Source: Acidibrevibacterium fodinaquatile
GTDB lineage: Bacteria > Pseudomonadota > Alphaproteobacteria > Acetobacterales > Acetobacteraceae
Reading direction: 5' to 3'
DNA length: 64,000 bases
NCBI RefSeq assembly: GCF_003352165.1
Contig: NZ_CP029176.1
Location: 3,293,501-3,357,500, forward strand
Below the pieces are notes generated by a model. It had not been told where the DNA came from and searched no databases. It worked only from the letters and a program-made list of their open reading frames with translations. Shown here piece after piece: positions 1 through 7,803 of this stretch. Position 1 is the first letter of the stretch; each line of letters opens with the position of its first letter. The translations under genes and the position numbers were made by a program.

Positions 1-592
1 GACTCTCGATGCCCTTGTGGGTGTAGCCGAGGCGTTCCTCGAGACGCACCACGGTCTCGCCATCGGCGCTGATGCGAAAATGTCCCGGCTCGATGATGCC
101 GGCATGAACCGGCCCGACCGGCAACTCGTGAATGTTCTCTCCTTCGACGGGAAGGAATCCGTACTCCTCGGCTGGTCGGGCGTCGTTTCGCTGCGCGGCA
201 AGCGGGGCCTGCACGCCCCATTTCCCGTGATCGAGCCAGGGTCGCGTATCCGGCAGCCCGACTGGAACAAGTGCGAACAGATCGGCGACAGCACGCTCCA
301 ACCGAATCGCCGGCGGATGTACGCGCCCCACCGAGGGATAGCGGCCATCGGGGCACGAGGTGCTCAACACCAGGATGCGGTTCGGGTCATTGGCGTCCGC
401 GATGGCCATATGAACGATCTGTGGTTCGCCCCAGAGAGCGAGCAGGGTCAAGGTTTCGCGACTCAAGCGATCTGCCGCTTCCGCCCAAATATCGGCCTGC
501 ACCTCTATTCTGGGCCACGGGCCGTGCTCGGCAACGATGCGCCCATTCAAACGGTCGAACGGATCAGGCAGCAATTGATCGGACATCGTCAT
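1..592 (-). CDS. hyfG: Hydrogenase-4 large subunit-like protein (HyfG/HycE type), N-terminal part, truncated by window edge
   Basis: This is the first 197 codons of a NuoC/NuoD-type fusion protein. Reading the minus strand from ATG 592 gives MTMSDQLLPDPFD, then a NuoC-like region, then the stretch YGFLPVEGENIHELPVGPVH followed by AGIIEPGHFRIS and GYTHKGIE. This is the usual entrance to the NuoD/[NiFe] large-subunit domain in HycE/HyfG proteins. Its ATG overlaps the hyfF stop as ATGA (592-589), so it is translationally coupled to hyfF and ends the hyfB-C-E-F-G run. The Cys pairs that bind nickel in true hydrogenases lie beyond the left edge. A catalytic hydrogenase therefore cannot be told from a cysteine-less hydrogenase-related (Ehr-type) complex. 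Confidence 0.85.
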   Translation of the reverse strand, partial: MTMSDQLLPDPFDRLNGRIVAEHGPWPRIEVQADIWAEAADRLSRETLTLLALWGEPQIVHMAIADANDPNRILVLSTSCPDGRYPSVGRVHPPAIRLERAVADLFALVPVGLPDTRPWLDHGKWGVQAPLAAQRNDARPAEEYGFLPVEGENIHELPVGPVHAGIIEPGHFRISADGETVVRLEERLGYTHKGIES

Positions 593-2037
593 TTGAGCAA
601 ACCCGCGACGTTTTGAAACCAGGCGACCATGGCTCCGGGCATGTAAAGCCCGGCGATCAGCACAAGGCTCAAATGCGCGAAGATCGGCACGTAAGAAGCG
701 CGCACCGGCGTCATCGACCCGGTGGGTTGGCCGAAGGCGATGGAGCTCATACGCAGCAGGAGCGCGCCGAATGCCACCAGCAAGCCAAAGGCTGCGAGCG
801 CAGCAAGTGCGGGTTCCTGCGCGAAGGCCGAGGTGACAACCAGAAACTCACTCATGAATACGCCGAAGGGCGGCAGCCCCGCGATCGCGACGACCCCGGC
901 GATGAGCGTCCAGCCGAGAAGCGGGTGGCTGGTCGTCAGCCCACGAATATCGGCGATCTTCTGTGTGCCCTTGACCTGGGCGACGTGACCAACCGAGAAG
1001 AAGATAGCTGATTTCGTCAGGCTGTGCATGGTCATCTGCAACAGGCCAGCGAAATTGCCGAGGGGGCCGCCCATCCCGAAGGCGAAGACGATAATCCCCA
1101 TGTGCTCGATCGACGAATAGGCGAACATGCGTTTGATGTCGCGGCGCCGATAGAGCATAAAGGCGGCGAAGATCAACGAGCCGAGACCGAGCGTTATCAT
1201 CAGCGGCCCGACGGCGATCGTTCCGGGATTTGCCGCAACGATCATCTTGAATCGCAACACCGCATAAAGCGCCACATTCAGCAGCAATCCCGAAAGCACG
1301 GCGGAGACCGGCGTCGGCCCTTCCGCATGGGCGTCCGGTAGCCAGGCGTGCATCGGCGCCAGGCCGACCTTGGTGCCATAGCCAAGCAGGAGAAACACGA
1401 ACGCTATATTCAGCAGCGAAGGGTCAAGCGTGGCGGCGTGGCGCAGTAGGTTGGTCCACGCCATCGCGCCCACGCCCTCGCCGATGGTCGACACTGCTGC
1501 GAGATAAACGAGGATCGTTCCAAACAGCGCCAGCGCGATCCCGACGCTGCCCAGAATGAAATACTTCCAGGCGGCTTCCAGCGCCTCGTGCGTGCGGTAG
1601 ATGCCGACCATCATGATGGTCGAGAGCGTCGCCAGTTCGATCGCAACCCACATCAGGCCGATATTGTTGGCCGTCAGCGCCAGGTCCATGCCGAACATCA
1701 TCAGTTGGAACATCACGTGGTAGAAGCGCAGATAGCCGGGCGTGAGACGTCCAGTCTCCAGTTCATGCCCGATGTAGCTGGCGCTGAATGTGCTCGTTGT
1801 GAAACCCACGAAGGCATTCAAGGCGATGAACACCACGTTGAGGTCGTCGGCGAGCAGCAGATCGTCGACGGGCGGCCGGCTGCCGAAGAGCAGCATCGCG
1901 AAAAGCAGTACGACGAAGCTGGCAAGTATATTCAACCGCGCCGACCAGCGATAATCCCCGACAAAGGCAAGCGCCGCGGCCGCGACCAGCGATGTTAGGA
2001 GCAGAGCGATGATGGGGTTGAACGCCAGCATGCTCAT
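589..2037 (-). CDS. hyfF: Hydrogenase-4 component F-like antiporter subunit (NuoN/NuoM family)
   Basis: A 482-residue polytopic protein of the proton-translocating NuoL/M/N family. It has the family core (residues about 105-390) with LMWVAIELATLSTIMMVGIY, FLLLGYGTKVGLAPMHAWLPDAHAEGPTPVSA and a conserved lysine-bearing helix region. It belongs to the membrane arm of group 4 hydrogenase or complex I-like machines and probably conducts protons or sodium. The start was set at ATG 2037 because it forms an ATGA overlap with the end of hyfE; the reading frame stays open far upstream, but that extension merely shadows hyfE. Its own end overlaps the hyfG start in the same way. Confidence 0.9.
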   Translation of the reverse strand: MSMLAFNPIIALLLTSLVAAAALAFVGDYRWSARLNILASFVVLLFAMLLFGSRPPVDDLLLADDLNVVFIALNAFVGFTTSTFSASYIGHELETGRLTPGYLRFYHVMFQLMMFGMDLALTANNIGLMWVAIELATLSTIMMVGIYRTHEALEAAWKYFILGSVGIALALFGTILVYLAAVSTIGEGVGAMAWTNLLRHAATLDPSLLNIAFVFLLLGYGTKVGLAPMHAWLPDAHAEGPTPVSAVLSGLLLNVALYAVLRFKMIVAANPGTIAVGPLMITLGLGSLIFAAFMLYRRRDIKRMFAYSSIEHMGIIVFAFGMGGPLGNFAGLLQMTMHSLTKSAIFFSVGHVAQVKGTQKIADIRGLTTSHPLLGWTLIAGVVAIAGLPPFGVFMSEFLVVTSAFAQEPALAALAAFGLLVAFGALLLRMSSIAFGQPTGSMTPVRASYVPIFAHLSLVLIAGLYMPGAMVAWFQNVAGLLK

Positions 2038-2696
2038 CGCTGCTCTCCGCGGAAACGATCCAGTGCCTGAAGATCGACGGTGTCGAAGCGCTCGCGGATA
2101 CGGAACAGAAAGATTCCGATGACGATGAAGGCGATCAAGATTGAGAAGGCGACGCTGATTTCCACCACCAAAGGCATGCCGCGCGCGCCGGTACCCGCGA
2201 GGATCAACCCGTTTTCGATCGACATGAAGCCGATGACCTGACTGACAGCGTTCCGGCGTGTCACCATCATCAGAAGCCCGAGGAGCACGACTGAGAGCGC
2301 AAGGGCCACATCTTCCCGGACCAGCGCGCTGGCGCCGGCCGTCACGCGCAGCATCAAATCCATGGAAAGAGCGACAAGACCGATGCCGAGCAGCATCGTC
2401 ATACCGGTCCCGACGGCGACCTCGAGCTCCCGATGCAACTCCATACGCACCACCATGCGGCGGAGCGCCATCGGGATGATGATGCTCTTGAAGCCGAGCG
2501 CGATCGTCGCCGTCACATAGAGATCGGGCTTGTCCTGGATGTGCGCTTGCCATGCAACCGACAGCGCTAGGAGAAGGGAATGTAGGGACAGGACGTTGAT
2601 CAACGGCAGTAGCCGGTCCTGATAAAGCATCATGAAACTGACGAGGACGAGACCGCCGGCGAACATATGGGCGATGTCAAAGGCCAATGGCGACAT
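2034..2696 (-). CDS. hyfE: Hydrogenase-4 component E-like membrane protein
   Basis: A 220-residue, mostly hydrophobic protein of the HyfE family. Its C-terminal half is NuoK-like, with SQVIGFMSIENGLILAGTGA followed by two further transmembrane segments. It would be part of the membrane arm of the hydrogenase-4-like complex. The start at ATG 2696 shares one base with the hyfC stop (TGATG junction); a GTG at 2699 is an alternative one codon earlier. Downstream it is coupled to hyfF by an ATGA overlap. No HyfD homologue lies between hyfC and hyfE, unlike the E. coli hyf operon. Confidence 0.88.
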   Translation of the reverse strand: MSPLAFDIAHMFAGGLVLVSFMMLYQDRLLPLINVLSLHSLLLALSVAWQAHIQDKPDLYVTATIALGFKSIIIPMALRRMVVRMELHRELEVAVGTGMTMLLGIGLVALSMDLMLRVTAGASALVREDVALALSVVLLGLLMMVTRRNAVSQVIGFMSIENGLILAGTGARGMPLVVEISVAFSILIAFIVIGIFLFRIRERFDTVDLQALDRFRGEQR

Positions 2697-3649
2697 CACA
2701 TGCCCCCCGATACGAAGAGCAGCAATGTGCCCAGCAGGCCAAGCATCAACGCGATCCCGAGCAGATTGGGCACGCGGAACACACGCATCTTTGCGATGAC
2801 GGTTTCAAGCGTCGCTAACAGCAGACCCGCGATGGTGACCTTCAGGAGGTAGGCTGCGAGGGAAATCGCATGCGCCGGTAGTCCCGCTCCGTCGGTGATC
2901 AGTCCGAACGGAAAGAAGATGCAAGCGATGACCGAGACATAGAGAAGCAGTTTCAGTGACGCCGCCAGTTCAATCATCGCGAGATGGCGACCGGAATATT
3001 CGAGCACCATCGCTTCATGCACCATTGTCACTTCGAGATGCGTGGACGGATTGTCGACCGGGATGCGGGCGTTCTCTGCCAGCGCGACGATGATGAGCGC
3101 GACAAGCGCCATCGCGAGCGAAACGCGCAAGCCCGCCATGTCTACCATGAAGGCCGCGATGGTGGACAATTGCGTTGATCCCGCGACGAGAGCGACCGTG
3201 AATACGACCATGATCATCGCCGGCTCCGCGAGAGCGGCGATCATTACCTCACGACTGGCGCCGATGCCACCGAAGCTGGTTCCGGTATCGAGTGCCGCGA
3301 CGGCTTGGACAAAGCGTGCCGCGCCGAGGAGCGCAACGATGGCGATCAGGTCGCCGGCCCAACTGAACGGAAGGTTAGTTTGAAAGGTTGGGACAAGCGC
3401 CGCCGCGACCCAGGTGGCGGCAAAGATCAGATAGGGGGCGACGCGGAAGAGCCATGAGCTATTGTCGGCGAGAACGACATCTTTGCTGAACAGACGCCGT
3501 AGGTCGCGATAAGGCTGCACGATCGGCGGCCCGATCCGGCGTTGCAGCCGCGCCTTCATCTTCCGCGTCACGCCGGTCAATGCCGGAGCAAGCGCCAGGA
3601 CGATTATCATCTGCCCGAATTGGGCTGCGAGCGCGGACGTCATCCCCAT
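2696..3649 (-). CDS. hyfC: Hydrogenase-4 component C-like membrane protein (NuoH family)
   Basis: A 317-residue NuoH-like subunit that would link the peripheral arm to the membrane arm. After the first helix it carries the typical loop KARLQRRIGPPIVQPYRDL and later ENARIPVDNPSTHLEVTMVH, the conserved acidic quinone-side loop of the NuoH/HycD/HyfC family. ATG 3649 and ATG 3643 are both possible starts; the latter forms an ATGA overlap with the hyfB stop. Position in the run hyfB-C-E-F-G supports the call. Confidence 0.9.
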   Translation of the reverse strand: MGMTSALAAQFGQMIIVLALAPALTGVTRKMKARLQRRIGPPIVQPYRDLRRLFSKDVVLADNSSWLFRVAPYLIFAATWVAAALVPTFQTNLPFSWAGDLIAIVALLGAARFVQAVAALDTGTSFGGIGASREVMIAALAEPAMIMVVFTVALVAGSTQLSTIAAFMVDMAGLRVSLAMALVALIIVALAENARIPVDNPSTHLEVTMVHEAMVLEYSGRHLAMIELAASLKLLLYVSVIACIFFPFGLITDGAGLPAHAISLAAYLLKVTIAGLLLATLETVIAKMRVFRVPNLLGIALMLGLLGTLLLFVSGGM

Positions 3650-5637
3650 AGCGCTAGAACCACCAGAAGGACGACGAGCGCGGTGAAGACGAAGCTGAGA
3701 AAACGGCGGATCGTAAAGAACTGGATATGATTCAACAACGTCGCTGCTGCGCCGACCGCGCTGGCGATCGGCGCATACATGAAATCCCAAACCGGATCAC
3801 GCAAAAACCTTCGCAGAGTTGCCGGCCGCGGATCGCCGGGTGCCGGCATCTCGACTTGCTCGCGCGCAGCGAACGCCACCGTGGCGAACACCCGCCGTAT
3901 CGGCTGCGCCAAGCTGGTGGCGGAGTATTGCGCGACGACGCCAAGCCCCGGATAGCCGCAATCCCAGAACGGCGCCTTGCGCACGGTCCGGGAGGCGAAA
4001 CGATGGACCATGGCGGCGGCAAGGCAAGCGGCGGCCACCACGAAGCCGAACAGAAGCAGACCGTTATACGAGCTGCGGCTCGCCGATACGGGCACAATGG
4101 ACAGCCAAGGAATATCCGCCTGCGGCGGCATATGCCCGGCCACAAACGCGGCCGGAACCGGCTGCAACCAGTCGATGATAATTCCGGGAAACAGGCCGGC
4201 CAACAAGCAAAGAGCAGCACAGATAAGCATCGCCGCGAGTGACCAGCGGTCGGCTTCGTGCGCCTCTGCGGCCGCGGTTGTCCGCGGGCGGCCGAGATAG
4301 GTGCCTCCGAAGGCGCGCACGAAACAAGCGGCCGCGAGTGCCGCGGCGAGAGCGAGCAGAACGCCGACCGCGGGCACCAGCAGCTTCAGCCCCATCTGTG
4401 GCAATTGGGGGCTGACGAGGATGCTCTGAAAGATCAGCCATTCGGACGCAAAGCCGTTGAATGGCGGCAACGCCGAAATGGCCATGCTGGCTGCGAGGAA
4501 CGCTGCGGAGGAGACCGGCATGCGGGGGATCAAGCCGCCCAGCCGCTCCATGTCCTGCTCACCGGTCGCCACGATCACCGTGCCGGCGCCGAAAAATAGG
4601 GCGCTCTTGAACAGCATGTGATTGAGGGCATGGAACAACGCGGCGGTCAACGCCAGCGCGGCGGCGCCGGCCAAACCATTGGCCTTGAAGGCCAAGGCCA
4701 GACCGATCGCGATGAAGATGATGCCGACATTTTCGATGGTGCTGTAGGCGAGCACGCGCTTCAGATCCGTTTCCATCAACGCGTACAGCACGCCGATCGC
4801 CGCCGTTGCGCCGCCGAGCAGGAGCGCCGGCAAGCTCCACCACCAGCTTGGATCGCCCATCAGATCGAAGGCGATGCGGATGAACGCATAGATGGCAACC
4901 TTCGTCATCACGCCGCTCATCAGCGCTGAAACATGACTTGGTGCCGCCGGGTGCGCGAGTGGCAGCCAGACGTGCAATGGTGCCAAGCCCGCCTTGGAGC
5001 CGGCGCCGCCAACGGCCAGGACAAGCACAAGCCCGGCCAAGCCGGGCGAGAGGTGGTGCTCACGGATGGCGGCGAAAGCATAATCGCCATGCGTACCGGC
5101 GAGCAGGCCAAAGGCGAACAGCAGCGCGAACGTGCCGAAGCCTGCCATGATCAGGTAGACGAATCCCGCATAGGCCGTCTTTGCCGCGCGATGGCGCGCC
5201 ATCACCAGCGCCCACGATGCCAGTGACATGAGTTCCCAGCTGAACAAGAAGCTGTAGGCATCGTAGGCGACGACCACGAGATTCATCGCCGCGAGAAAGG
5301 CGGGATAGAACGGCAGCACGCGGGCGGGCTCCGCTTCGTGTCGCCCATACCCCAGCGCATAGAGGGACGCGCTCGCCGCACCGAAATTGATGATGGCAAG
5401 AAAGGCGCATGAGAGCGGATCGAGCCTGAAATGCGCGCCGAGCCAAGGGATGCCGAGAGGCAGAACCACCTCCGAGGAGGTTTGGCCGATAGACAGCAGG
5501 GAGACTGCGCACAACGTAAGCGAAATGGCTAGGCAGGCACCATAGACGACTGGCGTGGCGGCGCGGTGACGGGCCAGGAAAAGCGACAGCGCTGATACAA
5601 CGAACAGCCCGGTGATACACGCCAACACAGTAGGCAT
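3640..5637 (-). CDS. hyfB: Hydrogenase-4 component B-like antiporter subunit (NuoL family)
   Basis: A 665-residue protein with more than a dozen membrane segments, of the NuoL/HyfB antiporter family. The N-terminal region has DPLSCAFLAIINFGAASASL, and the core has SWELMSLASWALV, the GSKAGLAPLHVWLPLAHPAA loop, and VGIIFIAIG. The C-terminal 170 residues hold an amphipathic or transmembrane extension typical of HyfB. ATG 5637 was chosen because AGAGG sits about six bases upstream; a TTG two codons earlier is possible. It is the first structural gene of the cluster and begins about 50 bp after the XRE regulator gene on the same strand. A HyfA-like ferredoxin is absent at this end. Confidence 0.9.
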   Translation of the reverse strand: MPTVLACITGLFVVSALSLFLARHRAATPVVYGACLAISLTLCAVSLLSIGQTSSEVVLPLGIPWLGAHFRLDPLSCAFLAIINFGAASASLYALGYGRHEAEPARVLPFYPAFLAAMNLVVVAYDAYSFLFSWELMSLASWALVMARHRAAKTAYAGFVYLIMAGFGTFALLFAFGLLAGTHGDYAFAAIREHHLSPGLAGLVLVLAVGGAGSKAGLAPLHVWLPLAHPAAPSHVSALMSGVMTKVAIYAFIRIAFDLMGDPSWWWSLPALLLGGATAAIGVLYALMETDLKRVLAYSTIENVGIIFIAIGLALAFKANGLAGAAALALTAALFHALNHMLFKSALFFGAGTVIVATGEQDMERLGGLIPRMPVSSAAFLAASMAISALPPFNGFASEWLIFQSILVSPQLPQMGLKLLVPAVGVLLALAAALAAACFVRAFGGTYLGRPRTTAAAEAHEADRWSLAAMLICAALCLLAGLFPGIIIDWLQPVPAAFVAGHMPPQADIPWLSIVPVSASRSSYNGLLLFGFVVAAACLAAAMVHRFASRTVRKAPFWDCGYPGLGVVAQYSATSLAQPIRRVFATVAFAAREQVEMPAPGDPRPATLRRFLRDPVWDFMYAPIASAVGAAATLLNHIQFFTIRRFLSFVFTALVVLLVVLALWG

Positions 5638-5688
5638 CAGCAACCTCTTGACCGGCCCGCGTGTAGGCTCTTGTCCATGTCCTCTGCC

Positions 5689-5934
5689 TCAACCTTTCAG
5701 CCGGACGCCACGGCCTCCGCCCGAACTTGTGGCGCCCTCGCCAATGAGTTCGATGCCCGCCGCTTCAAGGCCAGCAATCAGCTTCATGAGGGAATCGACG
5801 TTGCCGCGGATAACGCCGTCGCTGGCTTCCATTCTTTGGATCGTCGGAAGCGACAACCCGGTCTGTTCGGCAAGGTCGCGTTGATCCAGCGCAAGGAGCG
5901 CACGGGCCGCCCGCATCTGCCCAGCAGTGATCAT
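5689..5934 (-). CDS. Small XRE-family helix-turn-helix regulator
   Basis: An 81-residue protein with a single HTH-XRE domain at about residues 4-60 (QMRAARALLALDQRDLAEQ, then TGLSLPTIQRME) and a short C-terminal tail ending GVRLKG. Small proteins of this pattern are common in alphaproteobacteria and usually act as local repressors. ATG 5934 is preceded by GGGGAG. The longer frame upstream reads through the promoter and was not used. The gene sits directly upstream of hyfB on the same strand, so it may share the transcript and control the hydrogenase-like cluster; its target is not shown by the sequence. Confidence 0.75.
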   Translation of the reverse strand: MITAGQMRAARALLALDQRDLAEQTGLSLPTIQRMEASDGVIRGNVDSLMKLIAGLEAAGIELIGEGATSSGGGRGVRLKG

Positions 5935-5967
5935 GCTGCTCTCCCCATCCCCTACACTCAGCGTATC

Positions 5968-5996
5968 ACTATAGACATATAAAACATCACTGTCAA
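5968..5996 (-). promoter_or_regulatory. Sigma-70-type promoter for the XRE regulator (and possibly hyf)
   Basis: On the minus strand the hexamer TTGACA (5996-5991) is followed after exactly 17 bases by TATAGT (5973-5968), about 33 bases before the ATG at 5934. This is a near-consensus sigma-70 promoter in an AT-rich island, unusually good for GC-rich DNA. The core overlaps sequence that a small repressor could bind for autoregulation. Confidence 0.7.
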
Positions 5997-6468
5997 GATA
6001 TCGAACATTGATTATAGAATATGATACTGGTTTGCAAGCAGGGTTGCCAACGGATTTCACCATGGTCGACGCATATCGGGGTCTGGCAACTCTCTTCACC
6101 GAGACGCTCCCGATTTGCCGTCGTTCTTGAGTTATGCGGCAACGTCAGCCGACGCGTCGGGCAACCGGACAGTTCCGCGCGCCGGCCGCTTGCAACGACG
6201 ACCATGAAGGATCAGATCAACCCGGACTCTCGTTATGACCGAGGGACGACCGGGGGGCAGGTCAATGGCTGATATCCCGAACTACACCGACATCGCGCCG
6301 ACCATCCAGATCAGCGCCGTGCGGTCGTGAGGCGTCATACGAAACGATTTGCGACGGCGCAGCATCTGACGCACGGATAAAAAGTTTTTGGTTCTTTTTT
6401 CAAAAAGAACCGCTTTCTTGCGCTTTGTCCCGGCGCGGCGTTCGCGGCAAAGGGTCGCCGCGCGAGCG
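5997..6468. other. Intergenic stretch without a supported gene
   Basis: Between the XRE promoter and the end of the DUF1634 gene there is no convincing coding region. The left 60 bases are AT-rich upstream sequence of the XRE gene. Frames of 80-90 codons exist but show no family features. The stretch contains the AT-rich hairpin at about 6393-6413, described separately. Confidence 0.5.
6393..6413 (-). terminator. AT-rich hairpin, dispersed-repeat type, downstream of the DUF1634 gene
   Basis: The sequence GGTTCTTTTT is followed almost at once by its reverse complement AAAAAGAACC, making a 9-10 bp stem with a very short loop, with a further T-rich tract beside it. It lies 3' of the minus-strand TauE/DUF1634 pair and could end that transcript. 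I recall nearly identical GGTTCTTTTT hairpins scattered between genes in acetic acid bacteria; that statement is from memory and not from a search. Confidence 0.5.
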
Positions 6469-6789
6469 CTACCCCGGTAAGCCGCCCATGCGTAGCCCGA
6501 GAGCGGCGCCGAGGGCGATGATCGCGAGCACCAGAGCGGCGATGGCGCCATAGCGAAAATCGCCCTCGCCGACGAATACGATCAGCATCAGCAAAACGCG
6601 CAGCACCGGCAGCAGAAGAAAAATCGCGATCCCGACGGTGATTAGAGTAACGCCCGCCGCGCGGCCGTCGATCAGCGTTAGCCCAAAGCCGAGGAGAATG
6701 ATCGCGCTCGCAAGCCACGTGCCGAGTGTCAGCGTCCGCGCGAGCAAGGGCTCGAGGCGGGGATGGCGGCCGGATTTGCCGCCCATCAC
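6469..6789 (-). CDS. DUF1634 family membrane protein
   Basis: A 106-residue protein with three hydrophobic segments (about residues 22-40, 45-68 and 78-100). It matches the DUF1634 pattern, a small membrane protein very often encoded next to a TauE/SafE permease. Its ATG overlaps the end of the upstream permease gene by four bases (6789-6786), so the two are coupled and probably act together. The function of DUF1634 is not known. Confidence 0.75.
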   Translation of the reverse strand: MMGGKSGRHPRLEPLLARTLTLGTWLASAIILLGFGLTLIDGRAAGVTLITVGIAIFLLLPVLRVLLMLIVFVGEGDFRYGAIAALVLAIIALGAALGLRMGGLPG

Positions 6790-7646
6790 GCCTGCCCCCG
6801 GAAATTGACCCCGAAGGCCGCAAGCAGCATTTGCACCGCGAGGATGAGCAGCACCCCGACGAAAACCAACCGCAGCCTGTCGCCCGAGACCGCGATCAGA
6901 AAGCGCGCTCCGAGTGCTGCGCCGATGACCGAGCCGACCGCGATCGGGCCGGCGATCACGGGATCGATATCGCCGCGCGCGAAATAAGCGACGCCGCTTG
7001 CCGCCGCGGTGACGCCGATCATGAAATTGGAGGTCGCCGAGGAGACTTTGATGGGAAGGCGCAGAGCGGTATCCATCGCGGGAATCTTGAGAACGCCGCT
7101 GCCAATCCCAAGCAGCGCCGAAACCAGCCCGGCGCCGAACATCAGCACGAGGGCCAACGGCAACCGCCCGACGCGATAGGCGATCTCATCGCCACCCGCC
7201 TGATCGGGATAGCTCGCGTGAAGATCAAGACGCGAGGCCCAATCGCGCCCGTCGCCATTGGCTGCGGCTGTCGCTTTCTCGCGGCGCCTTGCCATCATCT
7301 GTCGCGCCGACAGCAGCAGGATGAACGCGAACAAAAAAAACAGCGCCGGGATCGGAAACACGCCGATCAGCAAGACCCCGGCCAGCGCCCCGGCGGTCGT
7401 CGCCGTTTCCAAAACCAGCGCGACGCGCAAATTGGTAAGACCAGCGCGGAGAAAGGCCGCCGCACTCCCGGTCGAACAGGCAATCACCGAGACGATGCTG
7501 GCGGCGATGGCGGTATGAATGCCAACCCCAGCGAAGAGTGTGAGCAGGGGCACGATGAAAATGCCGCTCGCCATGCCGAGCGCGCCGCCGAGGGCGCTGG
7601 CGCCGGCGGCGAGCGCGAACAGCAATGCGGAGAATGCGAGCGTCAT
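6786..7646 (-). CDS. TauE/SafE family permease (sulfite or organic anion exporter family)
   Basis: A 286-residue membrane protein of the TauE/SafE family (PF01925). It opens with a hydrophobic segment and GGALGMASGIFIVPLLTL, and repeats the glycine-rich motif in the second half as ALLGIGSGVLKIPAMD, the two pseudo-repeats that mark this family. Residues 95-135 form a charged cytoplasmic loop. Members export sulfite, sulfonates or related anions; the substrate here is unknown, though a sulfite dehydrogenase is encoded at 28.1-30.0 kb. The gene is divergent from the molybdenum hydroxylase gene across a 157-bp gap and is followed by the DUF1634 gene. Confidence 0.85.
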   Translation of the reverse strand: MTLAFSALLFALAAGASALGGALGMASGIFIVPLLTLFAGVGIHTAIAASIVSVIACSTGSAAAFLRAGLTNLRVALVLETATTAGALAGVLLIGVFPIPALFFLFAFILLLSARQMMARRREKATAAANGDGRDWASRLDLHASYPDQAGGDEIAYRVGRLPLALVLMFGAGLVSALLGIGSGVLKIPAMDTALRLPIKVSSATSNFMIGVTAAASGVAYFARGDIDPVIAGPIAVGSVIGAALGARFLIAVSGDRLRLVFVGVLLILAVQMLLAAFGVNFRGQA

Positions 7647-7803
7647 GGCGTGCTCTCGAGGCCCCTCAAACGCCCTTCGCGTGCACGCTTATTTACTGTT
7701 TTGTCAACCGATTCGCCGAGGCGCTTGCCTAGGCGGCGGCCAGGCGGCATCCTCCCCTCATGCCCCCTCACCCTTGGCGCCCTCGCCACGGAGATCATTC
7801 CCG

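Noticed and set aside
6021-6272. 83-codon plus-strand frame upstream of the XRE gene
   Set aside because: No family resemblance, no good ribosome site, composition like random GC-rich frame, and it crosses the divergent regulatory area.
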